A stretch of 64,000 nucleotides of DNA from Cellulomonas sp. NTE-D12 (GTDB lineage: Bacteria; Actinomycetota; Actinomycetes; Actinomycetales; Cellulomonadaceae). The stretch is taken from contig NZ_AP026442.1 of the NCBI RefSeq assembly GCF_027923705.1, forward strand, positions 2,542,001 through 2,606,000, in the 5' to 3' direction. Positions 39,831-48,444 of this stretch are shown piece by piece. How positions within the stretch are numbered: the stretch's first letter is position 1; each line of letters opens with the position of its first letter. Made by a program: the position numbers and the translations under genes. The notes below the pieces were generated by a model. The model searched no databases, was not told the DNA's origin, and worked only from the letters and a program-made list of their open reading frames with translations.

Positions 39831-40754
39831 TCAGCCCTTCACCGCTCCCTGCATGATGCCCGACACCAGCTGGCGACCGGCCAGGATGAACATCACGAGC
39901 AACGGGAGCACGGAGACGAACACACCGGCCATCACCTGCGAGTAGTCGGCGTAGTAGTGGGCCTGGAGCATCTTCAGCGCCACCGGCAGCGTGGTTCTTC
40001 CCGGCACCGCACCCAGCACGACCAGGGGCCAGAAGTAGTTCGTCCAGTTGGCGACGAACGCGAACAGGCCGAGCATCGTGGCAGCAGGACGAGCCGCGGG
40101 GAGCGCGATCGACCAGAAGGTGCGGAACATCGAGGCGCCGTCGACGCGTGCGGCCTCGATCAGCTCGTACGGCAGCGCGCCCTCGAGGTACTGGGTCATC
40201 CAGAACACGCCGAACGCCGTGACGAGCGCCGGGAGGATGACCGCCGGCAGCTTGCCGATGAGGTGCAGCTGCTTCATCACCAGGAACAGCGGCACCACAC
40301 CGAGCTGGGTGGGGATCGCCGTGGTCGCGATGACGAAGACCAGCAGCGGCCCGCGTCCGCGGAACCGCAGCTTGGCGAACGAGTAGCCCGCGAGGGTGGA
40401 GAACAGCACCACGGACACGGCCGTGACGGTCGACACGATGATCGAGTTCACCAGTGCGGACCAGAACCCGATGTCGGAGTTGATGACCGAGAGCATGTTC
40501 TCGAAGAGGTGCGATCCCGGGACCAGCGACGGGATCGGGTGACGTGCCACGTCCTCCTTGGTGGAGGACGCGATCAGGAACGCGTAGTACAGCGGGTAGA
40601 TCGCGATCAGCAGCACGATCGTGAGGATCGTGTAGGTCAGCCAGCGAGGCCGCCGCTCGGCTCCGGATCCTCGGTGGTTCTGGCGACGAGCCGCCGCCCT
40701 GGCCGCACCGCGGCCGGCGAACTGCTCGATCGAGGGGATGGACGGCGCGCTCAT
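39831..40754 (-). CDS. Carbohydrate ABC transporter permease (MalG/CebG-like)
   Basis: A 307-residue inner-membrane permease. Six helices; the cytoplasmic EAA loop reads YELIEAARVDGASMFRTFWS, typical of the MalG subfamily, and the C-terminus QLVSGIMQGAVKG is also typical. ATG overlaps the stop of the partner permease by four bases (ATGA). It probably acts with an unlinked MsiK-type ATPase, since none is encoded here. Cello-oligosaccharide transport is inferred from the CebE-like binding protein and CebR-like operators. Confidence 0.93.
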   Translation of the reverse strand: MSAPSIPSIEQFAGRGAARAAARRQNHRGSGAERRPRWLTYTILTIVLLIAIYPLYYAFLIASSTKEDVARHPIPSLVPGSHLFENMLSVINSDIGFWSALVNSIIVSTVTAVSVVLFSTLAGYSFAKLRFRGRGPLLVFVIATTAIPTQLGVVPLFLVMKQLHLIGKLPAVILPALVTAFGVFWMTQYLEGALPYELIEAARVDGASMFRTFWSIALPAARPAATMLGLFAFVANWTNYFWPLVVLGAVPGRTTLPVALKMLQAHYYADYSQVMAGVFVSVLPLLVMFILAGRQLVSGIMQGAVKG

Positions 40755-41758
40755 GACCGGACCTTCCGTGCCCGGCGCACGGCACCGGAGTCGGACGCGA
40801 TCCGGTTGGTGAACCAGTAGTTCACCAGCGAGATCGCGAGGATGACGAGGAACAGCAGCCACGCGACCGCAGCCGACCGCCCGAGGTTGTTCTGGCTGCC
40901 CCAGCCCAGCTGGTACAGGTACATGGTCACCGTGACGAACTGGCCGTCGGCGCCGCCGGCGGTGGTCGCGGAGTTCTGCTGGTCGAACATCGTCGGCTCG
41001 TCGAAGATCTGCAGGCCACCGATGGTCGACGTGATGATGACGAAGATCAGCGTCGGCCGGATCATCGGGATCGTCACCGAGAAGAACTGCCGCACCCGGG
41101 AGGCGCCGTCGATGATGGCCGCCTCGAAGATGTCGTTGGGGATGGCCTGCATCGCGGCCAGGATGACCAGCGTGTTGTACCCGGTCCACCGGTAGTTGAC
41201 CATGTTGGCGATCGCCAGGTGGCTCGCCAGCACGTTGGAGTGCCAGCCGACAGGGCTGATGCCGACCTTCGAGAGGATCGCGTTCATCATGCCGGACTGG
41301 TCGGAGAAGATCTGGCCGAAGATCATGGCGACGGCGACGGGGGCCACCACGTAGGGAACCAGCACGCCCATCCGCCAGAACGTGCGCGCGCGCAGGTTCG
41401 CGTTGAGCACGGCGGCGATGACCAGGGCGATGATGACCTGCGGGATCGTCGACAGCGCAAAGATGCTGAACGTGTTCCGCAGCGCCTTCCAGAAGAAGGG
41501 CTGGTGCAGCACGTCGACGTAGTTCTTGAGCCCGACGAACGGACCCTCACCGGTCAGCAGGTTCCACTTGTGGAGCGAGACGACCGCCGTGTAGAGCAGC
41601 GGGAAGAGACCGGTGATGGCGAACAGGACGAAGAACGGCGAGATGTACAGGTAGGGCGACACCTTGACGTCCCAGCGGCCGAGCCGCTGACGCATGCCGA
41701 TCCGGCGGCGAGGCCGTACGTCGCGCGGGCGCGTCGGCAACTCAGTGATGGTGACCAT
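40751..41758 (-). CDS. Carbohydrate ABC transporter permease (MalF/CebF-like)
   Basis: A 335-residue permease with six helices after a ~35-residue basic lead (RPRDVRPRRRIGMRQR). It has the first-helix motif YLYISPFFVLFAITGLFPLLYT and EAA loop NDIFEAAIIDGASRVRQFFS. ATG at 41758 is preceded by GGAG-type purines; the gene lies after a 92-base gap holding a strong hairpin, which may lower its expression relative to the binding protein. Confidence 0.93.
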   Translation of the reverse strand: MVTITELPTRPRDVRPRRRIGMRQRLGRWDVKVSPYLYISPFFVLFAITGLFPLLYTAVVSLHKWNLLTGEGPFVGLKNYVDVLHQPFFWKALRNTFSIFALSTIPQVIIALVIAAVLNANLRARTFWRMGVLVPYVVAPVAVAMIFGQIFSDQSGMMNAILSKVGISPVGWHSNVLASHLAIANMVNYRWTGYNTLVILAAMQAIPNDIFEAAIIDGASRVRQFFSVTIPMIRPTLIFVIITSTIGGLQIFDEPTMFDQQNSATTAGGADGQFVTVTMYLYQLGWGSQNNLGRSAAVAWLLFLVILAISLVNYWFTNRIASDSGAVRRARKVRS

Positions 41759-41799
41759 GGGAGCAACTCCTCGTCCGACTTGACTGCGGGTGCGCGGGC

Positions 41800-41841
41800 G
41801 ACCAGCGGGGTCGGGACGGCGACGCCCCGACCCCGCTGGTC
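41800..41841 (-). promoter_or_regulatory. Perfect 16 bp hairpin between binding-protein and permease genes
   Basis: Arms GACCAGCGGGGTCGGG and CCCGACCCCGCTGGTC with a 10-base loop, nine bases after the binding-protein stop. In ABC operons such stem-loops protect the upstream mRNA or partly terminate transcription, so that the binding protein exceeds the permeases. A similar one sits at the same place in the second ABC operon. Confidence 0.75.
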
Positions 41842-41850
41842 ATACCGTTG

Positions 41851-43149
41851 TCAGCCCAGCTGCTTGACGGCGTCGAGGAACTTCTGCCACGAGGCCGCGG
41901 CGTTGTCCGTCTTGTCGACGTCGACCCGGGTCAGCGCCTTGCCGAACTGGTCGTTGATGTCGAAGTAGTGCGAACCGCGGTACGGCTGCTTCGAGACGGC
42001 CGAGAACCGGTTGGAGAAGATCTGGCCGGTCGGGGCGTTGTTGAAGTAGGTGTCCGTCTTCGCGGTGACCGTGGCGTCCTTGACGGCGTCGGTCTGGCTC
42101 GGGAAGTTGCCGAACTTGACGAACACCTTCGCGGCCTGGGCCGGGGCGGTCAGCCAGTCGGCGAGCGCCTTGGCCTCGGTGACGTTCTTGCCCTTGGCCG
42201 GGACCAGCAGGAACGAGCCGCCCCAGTTGGAGGAACCGCCGGGCAGGACGTCGGCGATGTCCCAGTTCTTCTGGTCGGGAGCGTCACCGGCGATGATCTG
42301 CGTCATCCACGCGGGGCACATGACCGTGGCGAACTTGTCGGAGGCGAAGGCCTTCGTCCAGTCGTCGGTCCACTGGGCGAGGTGCGCGGACTGGTCGGTG
42401 TGCGAGGTCAGCATGGTGAAGACCTTGCTGGCGTTCGAGTCCGACTTGGCGACGGTGATGGAGTCGTCCGACTTGGACTCGAACGGCTCGGCCTGCTGGT
42501 TGTTCGCCACCTGGGCGAGGGCCCCGAGGGAGTCGAACCAGGCAGCCCCGGTGTTGGCGGCCATGAACTTCTGGCCGGTGGCGAAGTACTGGTCCCACGT
42601 CGCGCTGGAGCCGCCGAGCAGCGTCGCGACCTGGGCGCGGTCGGTCGGCAGGCCGGCCTTCTGGAACAGGTCCTTGCGGTAGCAGACGCCCTGCGGGCCG
42701 GAGTCGGTGCCGAGGCCGATCAGCTTGCCGGACGCGTCGGTGGCCTGGGCCATCTTCCAGTCGGGCCAGCGCTTGGCGTTGTCCGTCGTCTTGACGTCGG
42801 CGAAGAAGTCGGAGGACTTCAGCAGCTCGGGCATCCAGTCGACGTCCGCGGCGACGATGTCGTCGGTGACGGTGCTGGTCGCGATGGAGTTCTTGACCGA
42901 GGCGCGCGCGTCGTCGGACTTGGCCGCCTTGTCGCTGACGATCGTGACGTTCGGGTGGTCCTTCATGTACTCGGTGAAGAGGTCGGCGTAGCCGAACTCG
43001 TTGAAGGTCTGCACCTTCAGGGTGACCTTGCCGCCGGACGACGCCGTGCTCGCGCTGTTGCTGCTGCTGCCCGTCGAGCATCCGGTCACCGCCAGGGCGA
43101 TGCCGGTCAGGCCTGCGGCCGCGGCCCACACCGTGCGTGACTTGTGCAC
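41851..43149 (-). CDS. Extracellular sugar-binding lipoprotein, CebE-like
   Basis: A 432-residue solute-binding lipoprotein. The signal peptide ends in AVTGC, then a Ser-rich linker. The mature part has LKVQTFNEFGYADLFTEYMK, HPNVTIV, and KMAQATDASGKLIGLGTDSGP with CYRKDLFQKAGLPTD, which closely resembles my memory of Streptomyces CebE, the cellobiose/cellotriose receptor. GTG 43149 has GAGGGAG upstream. It is first of a receptor-permease-permease-lacI operon and divergent from the related lacI gene. Confidence 0.9.
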   Translation of the reverse strand: MHKSRTVWAAAAGLTGIALAVTGCSTGSSSNSASTASSGGKVTLKVQTFNEFGYADLFTEYMKDHPNVTIVSDKAAKSDDARASVKNSIATSTVTDDIVAADVDWMPELLKSSDFFADVKTTDNAKRWPDWKMAQATDASGKLIGLGTDSGPQGVCYRKDLFQKAGLPTDRAQVATLLGGSSATWDQYFATGQKFMAANTGAAWFDSLGALAQVANNQQAEPFESKSDDSITVAKSDSNASKVFTMLTSHTDQSAHLAQWTDDWTKAFASDKFATVMCPAWMTQIIAGDAPDQKNWDIADVLPGGSSNWGGSFLLVPAKGKNVTEAKALADWLTAPAQAAKVFVKFGNFPSQTDAVKDATVTAKTDTYFNNAPTGQIFSNRFSAVSKQPYRGSHYFDINDQFGKALTRVDVDKTDNAAASWQKFLDAVKQLG

Positions 43150-43259
43150 TGCTGACTCCCTCGTCGTCTTGACGGCAGCTCTGCCGTCAACCGGTCGTCG
43201 TCCGCACCACCCGGCGCGGACGAGGGCTGATGCCCCGTGGACTCGCTCCCACCACCTTG

Positions 43260-43273
43260 CGGGAGCGTTCCCA
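43260..43273. promoter_or_regulatory. CebR/CelR-like operator 1
   Basis: CGGGAGCGTTCCCA matches 12 of 14 positions of TGGGAGCGCTCCCA; about 110 bases upstream of the binding-protein start. Confidence 0.65.
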
Positions 43274-43339
43274 CGCGCTGCCGGAACCCTCTTGCGTCCC
43301 CCGGGGGCTGTCAAGCAGCGATCAGGTGACGTTGCAGTG

Positions 43340-43353
43340 TGGGAACGCATCCA
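43340..43353. promoter_or_regulatory. CebR/CelR-like operator 2
   Basis: TGGGAACGCATCCA matches 11 of 14 consensus positions and is a partial palindrome. Confidence 0.55.
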
Positions 43354-43452
43354 TGCAGGTCAGCGGCTTGCACGGCCGACTGGCGTTACCGAATCGTTAG
43401 CCCTCCGCAGCCGCGCGGAGACCCGGCACGCGGGCCCGGGACCCCAATTTCG

Positions 43453-43466
43453 TAGGAGCGCTTCCA
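43453..43466. promoter_or_regulatory. CebR/CelR-like operator 3
   Basis: TAGGAGCGCTTCCA matches 12 of 14 consensus positions, with the two mismatches placed symmetrically except for one position. Confidence 0.65.
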
Positions 43467-43476
43467 AGGTGACCGA

Positions 43477-43490
43477 GGAGAGCGCTCCCA
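43477..43490. promoter_or_regulatory. CebR/CelR-like operator 4
   Basis: GGAGAGCGCTCCCA matches 12 of 14 positions and has the perfect core GAGCGCTC. Its centre is 24 bases from that of operator 3. Confidence 0.65.
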
Positions 43491-43676
43491 AACCGGAGCC
43501 GCGCCGTCGGTCCGTCTCGGCACGCGCCGCGCCCGGTGCCCACGGCGCGCAGAACGAGACGCGGGCGGCCCGGATGTGGATCGACGGGCGCGCCGCGCTA
43601 GGTTCCAGACCAGGAGGGTGACCTGACCGGGACGGATCTCGTCCCCGGCTCATCCCCAGGCAGTGGAGGAGGCAGC

Positions 43677-44726
43677 ATGGCCGATCGCCTCGTGCGCGGC
43701 GTGGATGCCGCACGCCCGGCCGTCCCCACGCTCGAGCAGGTCGCCGCGAAAGCAGGCGTGTCCAGGTCCACGGCGTCGCGGGCGATCAACGGAGGGCTGC
43801 GGGTCTCCCCCGAGGCCCTGCTGGCGGTCGAGGCCGCCGTGGCGGACCTGGGCTACTCCCCCAACCGGGCCGCGCGGTCGCTGGTCACACGACGGACGGA
43901 CTCGATCGCCCTCGTCGTGCCGGAGCCGGACGAGCGGGTGCTGTCCGACCCGTTCTTCGCGGGCACCCTGAACGGTCTGGCGAGCGCGCTGGCGGACACC
44001 GAGATCCAGGTGGTGCTCGTCATCGCTCGTCCCGGGCAGAACGAGCGGACGGTCCGCTACCTGCGCAACGGCCACGTGGACGGCGCCATCGTGGTGTCGC
44101 ACCACCGCGACGACACCCTGGACAGGGCCCTCGTCGAGCTGCGGCTGCCGAGCGTGTTCGTCGGGCGACCGCTGTCCGCGACGCCCGAGGTGGACTCCCG
44201 GCTGCAGTACGTCGACACCGACAACGTGCAGGGCGGCCGGATGGCCACGCAGCACCTCCTGGACCGGGGCTGCCGGCGGATCGGCACGATCGCCGGACCC
44301 GAGGACATGTCCGCCGGCATCGACCGCCTCATCGGCTGGCGGCAGGCGATGACCGCCGCAGGCCAGCGCGACGACGCCGTGGTGCACGGCGACTTCACCA
44401 TCGTCTCCGGCGCCGAGGCGGCCCGGCGGCTGCTCACCGAGCACCCGGACGTCGACGGCATCTTCATCGCGTCGGACCTGATGGCCGCCGGTGCGCTGCC
44501 CGTGCTGGCGGAGCTCGGCCGGGAGGTGCCCAAGGACGTCGCCGTGGTGGGCTACGACAATCTCGGGGTCGCTGCCTCGACCCAGCCGCCGCTGACGTCG
44601 GTGATCCAGCCGGTCGTCGCGATGGCGCGGGCGGCCGGCCTGCGCCTCCTGGACCAGCTGCAGGGCGCGACGCCCACGCCGCCGCTGATCTTCGCCCCCG
44701 AGCTGGTGGTGCGCGCCTCGGCGTAG
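43677..44726 (+). CDS. LacI family regulator, CebR/CelR-like
   Basis: A 349-residue repressor. Helix-turn-helix TLEQVAAKAGVSRSTASRAINGG, hinge LGYSPNRAARSLVTRRTDS, and sensor core with SHHRDDTLD, YVDTDNVQGG and DLMAAGALPVL. ATG is preceded by GGAGGAGGCAGC. It is divergent from the CebE-like operon with four consensus operators between, so it is the likely local repressor released by cellobiose-type sugars. It is a close paralogue of the lacI gene at the far end of that operon. Confidence 0.92.
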   Translation: MADRLVRGVDAARPAVPTLEQVAAKAGVSRSTASRAINGGLRVSPEALLAVEAAVADLGYSPNRAARSLVTRRTDSIALVVPEPDERVLSDPFFAGTLNGLASALADTEIQVVLVIARPGQNERTVRYLRNGHVDGAIVVSHHRDDTLDRALVELRLPSVFVGRPLSATPEVDSRLQYVDTDNVQGGRMATQHLLDRGCRRIGTIAGPEDMSAGIDRLIGWRQAMTAAGQRDDAVVHGDFTIVSGAEAARRLLTEHPDVDGIFIASDLMAAGALPVLAELGREVPKDVAVVGYDNLGVAASTQPPLTSVIQPVVAMARAAGLRLLDQLQGATPTPPLIFAPELVVRASA

Positions 44727-44766
44727 GCAACCGGCCCGGTCAGCAGGTGGGTGGCATCGTGGCCCC

Positions 44767-46017
44767 ATGAACCCCTCTCCCTCTCCGCTCGCGACGGCGC
44801 GAGCGCAGCTGGCGACAGCCGTGCAGATCCTCGGGTACGACGACGGCATGCACGCCGTCCTGCGCCAACCCCGGCGCGAGCTGCACGTGGCCGTGCCGCT
44901 GCGCCGTGACGACGGCCACGTCGAGCTGCTGCACGGCTACCGCGTGCAGCACAACATCTCCCGCGGCCCCGGCAAGGGCGGCCTGAGGTACGCGCCCGGT
45001 GTCGACATCGACGAGGTGCGGGCGCTCGCGATGTGGATGACCTGGAAGTGCGCCGTCGTCGAGCTCCCGTACGGCGGTGCGAAGGGCGGTGTCACCATCG
45101 ACCCGCGGGCCTACTCCTCCTCCGAGCTGGAGCGGGTCACCCGCCGGTACACCAGCGAGATCATGCCGATGATCGGCCCGGAGCGGGACGTGATGGCCCC
45201 GGACATCGGGACCGACGAGCAGATCATGGCCTGGGTGATGGACACCTACTCGGTCAACCGCGGGTTCACCATCCCGGCCGTCACCACCGGCAAGCCGCTG
45301 GCCGTCGGCGGGTCGCTCGGCCGGGCGACGGCCACCTCACGCGGGGTGCTGCACGCCGCGACCGCGACCCTGCGCGACGCCGGTGTGCGTCTGGACGAGG
45401 TCAGCGCGGCGATCCAGGGATTCGGCAAGGTGGGCGGTCCGCTGGCCCGCTTCCTGCACGAGAAGGGCTGCCGCGTCGTCGCGGTGGGCGACGAGCGAGG
45501 TGCGATCGTCCGGTCCGACGGGCTGGACGTCGCAGCGCTGTCGGCACACGTGGCGCGCACCGGGTCCGTGGTCGGGTTCCCCGACGCCGATCCGCTCGAC
45601 CCTGCCGAGCTGCTGGCGCTCGACGTCGACGTGCTGTTCCCGGCCGCCGTCGAGGGTGTGCTGGACGAGGAGAGCGCCGCGCGGGTGAAGGCACGGTGGG
45701 TCGTCGAGGCCGCGAACGGGCCGACGACGACGGAGGGCGACCGCGTGCTGGCCGACCGAGGTGTCGTCGTGGTGCCGGACATCCTCGCCAACGCAGGCGG
45801 CGTGGTCGTCTCCTACTTCGAGTGGGTGCAGGCCAACCAGGCGTACTGGTGGACCGAGCGGGAGATCGAGGAGCGCCTGGAGCACCGCATGCTCGAGGCC
45901 TACGCCGCCGTGTCGCAGGTGTCCCGTGCCGAGGGCATCTCGCTGCGGGACGCCGCCCTGGTGATCGGTGTGCGCCGGGTGGCCGAGGCGCACCTGATCC
46001 GCGGCCTGTACCCCTGA
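44767..46017 (+). CDS. Glu/Leu/Phe/Val family dehydrogenase (glutamate dehydrogenase)
   Basis: A 416-residue NAD(P)-dependent enzyme interconverting an amino acid and its 2-oxo acid. Motifs: GPGKGGLRYAPGVD (Lys70) and TWKCAVVELPYGGAKGGV (Lys94, catalytic Lys106), the Rossmann loop IQGFGKVGGPLA, and AANGPTTTEGD. The length and pattern fit glutamate dehydrogenase more than leucine dehydrogenase (about 350), but substrate choice is not certain. ATG has no ribosome site; CATCGT sits six bases upstream, so it may be leaderless. Confidence 0.9.
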   Translation: MNPSPSPLATARAQLATAVQILGYDDGMHAVLRQPRRELHVAVPLRRDDGHVELLHGYRVQHNISRGPGKGGLRYAPGVDIDEVRALAMWMTWKCAVVELPYGGAKGGVTIDPRAYSSSELERVTRRYTSEIMPMIGPERDVMAPDIGTDEQIMAWVMDTYSVNRGFTIPAVTTGKPLAVGGSLGRATATSRGVLHAATATLRDAGVRLDEVSAAIQGFGKVGGPLARFLHEKGCRVVAVGDERGAIVRSDGLDVAALSAHVARTGSVVGFPDADPLDPAELLALDVDVLFPAAVEGVLDEESAARVKARWVVEAANGPTTTEGDRVLADRGVVVVPDILANAGGVVVSYFEWVQANQAYWWTEREIEERLEHRMLEAYAAVSQVSRAEGISLRDAALVIGVRRVAEAHLIRGLYP

Positions 46018-46030
46018 CCGGGGACGCAGG

Positions 46031-46390
46031 TCAGACGAGGACGACGGACGGGTCGGCGCGCGCCAGCAGCGCGGTCGACCCGTCGTCGGCCGCGAGCCGC
46101 AGACGGTCCTCGTCGACCGTCACCTGCAACGGCTCGCGGAGCAGGGCGACGAGGGCCTGCTCGGTCGCCATCGGCTCGGGGTCGCCGGCGAGCAGCGTGG
46201 AGACGAGCGGGCCCAGCTGCAGCCGGCCGTCCTCGAGCGTCCACGTGCCGCGGACGCTGTTCACGCCCGCCATCCCGTACACCTGACCGTCACCGTCGAA
46301 GGTCAGGTGCACGGGGCCTCGCGGTCCGGCGGCGGGCGACGAGTCGTCCAGCTCCACCAGCGTCCACGTGCCACGCAGGTCGATGGTCAT
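46031..46390 (-). CDS. META domain (HslJ-like) protein
   Basis: A 119-residue protein with the META-domain pattern: GTWTLVELDDSSPAAG, VHLTFDGDGQVYGMAGVN, then RGTWTLEDGRLQLGPL and EQALVALL. No signal peptide, so it would be cytoplasmic, unlike secreted HslJ. The role of META domains is unclear. It is downstream of hemQ on the same strand with a 53-base gap and converges with the dehydrogenase gene. Confidence 0.75.
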   Translation of the reverse strand: MTIDLRGTWTLVELDDSSPAAGPRGPVHLTFDGDGQVYGMAGVNSVRGTWTLEDGRLQLGPLVSTLLAGDPEPMATEQALVALLREPLQVTVDEDRLRLAADDGSTALLARADPSVVLV

Positions 46391-46443
46391 GCGCCGATCA
46401 TGGACCGCCGCGGGCGCATGCGCAGCGGCGCCGCGACCGCCGC

Positions 46444-47142
46444 TCAGCGGAGCGGCCGCTTGTCCGCCCAGTCGGCGAGCGCGGTGCGGGGTCCGGTGAA
46501 GAAGGGGATCTCCTCGCGCACGTGCAGCCGGGCGTCCACCCCGCGCAACGTGCGCATCAGGTCGACGATCCGGTGCAGCTCCGGCGCCTCGAACGCGAGC
46601 AGGAACTCGTAGTCCGACAGCGCGAACGTCGCGACCGTGTTGGCGCGCACGTCAGGGAAGGGGGCGGCGGCGCGGCCGTGCTGCGCGAGCATCCGGCTGC
46701 GCTCCTCCTCCGGCAGCACGTACCAGTCGTACGAGCGGACGAAGGGGTAGACGGACACGTAGGCCCCGGGCTCCTCACCGGCCAGGAACGCCGGCACGTG
46801 GGAGCGGTTGAACTCCGCCGGTCGGTGCAGGCCCACGACGGACCACACCGGGGTGAGCACGGAACCGAGCTCGCTGGCCCGCAGCCGCTGGTACGCGCCC
46901 TGCACCTGCTCCACCGTCTCCGCGTGCCACCACACCATCAGGTCGGCATCGGCCCGCAGGCCCGAGACGTCGTACCACCCGCGGACGACGAGCCCGGGAT
47001 CGGAACCGACGGCCCGCTCCGCCTCCGCGACGAGGGCGGCACGCTCCTCGTCGTCCGCAGGCAGCGCGTCCTCGAGCGCGAAGACGGCCCACATCGTGTA
47101 GCGCAGGCTGGAGTTGACGGTCTCGGCGTCGACGGTGGTCAC
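46444..47142 (-). CDS. hemQ: Coproheme decarboxylase HemQ (ChdC)
   Basis: A 232-residue member of the chlorite dismutase family that completes the coproporphyrin-dependent heme pathway by H2O2-dependent decarboxylation of coproheme. It has VSVYPFVRSYDWYVLPEEERSRMLAQHGRAA-type core with proximal ligand His155 (AQHGR) and active-site Tyr132 (YPFVRS). GTG 47142 is preceded by GAGGAG. Together with ferrochelatase immediately upstream it forms a hemH-hemQ operon, which marks this pathway in actinobacteria. META protein may be co-transcribed. Confidence 0.94.
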   Translation of the reverse strand: MTTVDAETVNSSLRYTMWAVFALEDALPADDEERAALVAEAERAVGSDPGLVVRGWYDVSGLRADADLMVWWHAETVEQVQGAYQRLRASELGSVLTPVWSVVGLHRPAEFNRSHVPAFLAGEEPGAYVSVYPFVRSYDWYVLPEEERSRMLAQHGRAAAPFPDVRANTVATFALSDYEFLLAFEAPELHRIVDLMRTLRGVDARLHVREEIPFFTGPRTALADWADKRPLR

Positions 47143-47194
47143 AGGGTCTCCTCGGTCAGCTGGGTCAGGGGCTTGGTCGCGCGCGGCCGGACGG

Positions 47195-48385
47195 TCAGGA
47201 CAGCGGGTCCGCCGAGCACGCGGCCGGCACGCCCGACGGCGATCCGGCGCGCTGCAGGCAGCAGCCGGGGCGGCAGATCTCGGACCAGGCTGGCAGGTCG
47301 CCGACAACGGGTCCCGGCTCGGGCAGCCGACCGGCCGATCGGTCCCGCTCGTGCGCCGCGCGTTCGAGCAGCAGGTCGACGAGCCCCGACACGAACTGTG
47401 CCCGCACGCCGACCGTGTCGGCGCGGACGGCCGTCATGCCCAGCTCCGCCGCCGTGGCGAGCGCCTCGGTGTCCAGGTCGTACACGACCTCCATGTGGTC
47501 GGACACGAAGCCGATGGGCGCCAGGACCACCGCACGGGTCCCCGCCGCGTCCAGCGCGCGCAGGTGGTCGTTCACGTCGGGCTCCAGCCAAGGCTGGTTC
47601 GGCGGGCCGGAGCGCGAGCAGAACGCCAGGTCCCAGTCGAGCGTGCGGCCGAGGCGCTCGGCGGCGGTCGCCGCGACAACGGTGGCGACGTCGCGGTGCT
47701 GGTCCGTGTAGGTCGCCCCGGACACCGCGGACGCCTCGTCCATCGTCGTCGGGATCGAGTGGGTGACGAAGACGAGGCGGGCTCCGTCGCCGTCCTGCGG
47801 CAGCTGCGCGAAGGCGTCGACCACCGCGTCGGCGGCCGCCCCGGCGAAGCCGGGATGGTTGAAGTACGCCCGGATCTTGTCGACCTGCAACGGGTGGTCG
47901 GCGCCAGGGCCGGCCACCTGGGCGGCGAGCCCGTCGAGGGCCTTCCAGAGGTCCTCGCGGTACTGCCGGCAGCCGGAGTACGACGAGTACGCGCTGGTCA
48001 CCACCGCCAGCACCCGGCGGGCGCCGGCCGCGTACGCCTCCGTCAGCGCATCCAGGGTGAAGGGTGCCCAGTTCCGGTTCCCCCACACCAGCGGTGTGCC
48101 CACGCCGCGCGCGTCGAGCTCCGCTCGAAGGGCCGCCAGCAGGGCCTTGTTCTGGCCGTTGATCGGGCTGGCGCCGCCGAAGTGGTGGTAGTGCTCGGCC
48201 ACCTGCTCCAGCCGGGCGTCCGGGATGTTCTTCCCCGCGGTGACGTTCCGCAGGAACGGCATGACGTCGTCGGGACCGTCGGGCCCGCCGAAGGAGAGCA
48301 GCAGCACGGCGTCGTAGGGTGCGAGCGGCTGCGCGGGCGGGGCGTCGGCCCCGGACGGACGGGTCAGGTCGGGCGAGGTGGGCAC
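47195..48385 (-). CDS. hemH: Coproporphyrin III ferrochelatase (CpfC/HemH)
   Basis: A 396-residue ferrochelatase inserting Fe2+ into coproporphyrin III. Motifs: LLLSFGGPDGPDDV, YHHFGGASPINGQN, VVTSAYSSYSGCRQYRED, FVTHSIPTTMDEAS (catalytic His) and PIGFVSDHMEVVYDLD. Cys139, Cys371 and Cys375/376 fit the [2Fe-2S] ligands known in actinobacterial enzymes. The C-terminal ~20 residues beyond the cluster are non-conserved. The gene lies 52 bases upstream of hemQ. Confidence 0.94.
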   Translation of the reverse strand: MPTSPDLTRPSGADAPPAQPLAPYDAVLLLSFGGPDGPDDVMPFLRNVTAGKNIPDARLEQVAEHYHHFGGASPINGQNKALLAALRAELDARGVGTPLVWGNRNWAPFTLDALTEAYAAGARRVLAVVTSAYSSYSGCRQYREDLWKALDGLAAQVAGPGADHPLQVDKIRAYFNHPGFAGAAADAVVDAFAQLPQDGDGARLVFVTHSIPTTMDEASAVSGATYTDQHRDVATVVAATAAERLGRTLDWDLAFCSRSGPPNQPWLEPDVNDHLRALDAAGTRAVVLAPIGFVSDHMEVVYDLDTEALATAAELGMTAVRADTVGVRAQFVSGLVDLLLERAAHERDRSAGRLPEPGPVVGDLPAWSEICRPGCCLQRAGSPSGVPAACSADPLS

Positions 48386-48444
48386 ACCCCGATCATCGCA
48401 TCGTCACCGTTGCGCTCCGCCCCGGGGTCCGCCGGCGCCGACGC

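Larger units (their letters stand above)
43150..43676. promoter_or_regulatory. 527-base divergent regulatory region with four CebR/CelR-like operators
   Basis: No gene is seen. It contains four 14-base matches to the known CebR/CelR consensus TGGGAGCGCTCCCA, listed separately: two nearer the binding-protein gene and two nearer the middle. The spacing suggests separate control of both divergent genes and possible looping. Promoters could not be placed with confidence. Confidence 0.7.

Noticed and set aside
39831..40785. Fusion of LacI regulator with upstream permease frame
   Set aside because: The longer frame is out of register with the permease and lacks protein features; LacI starts at GTG 39825.
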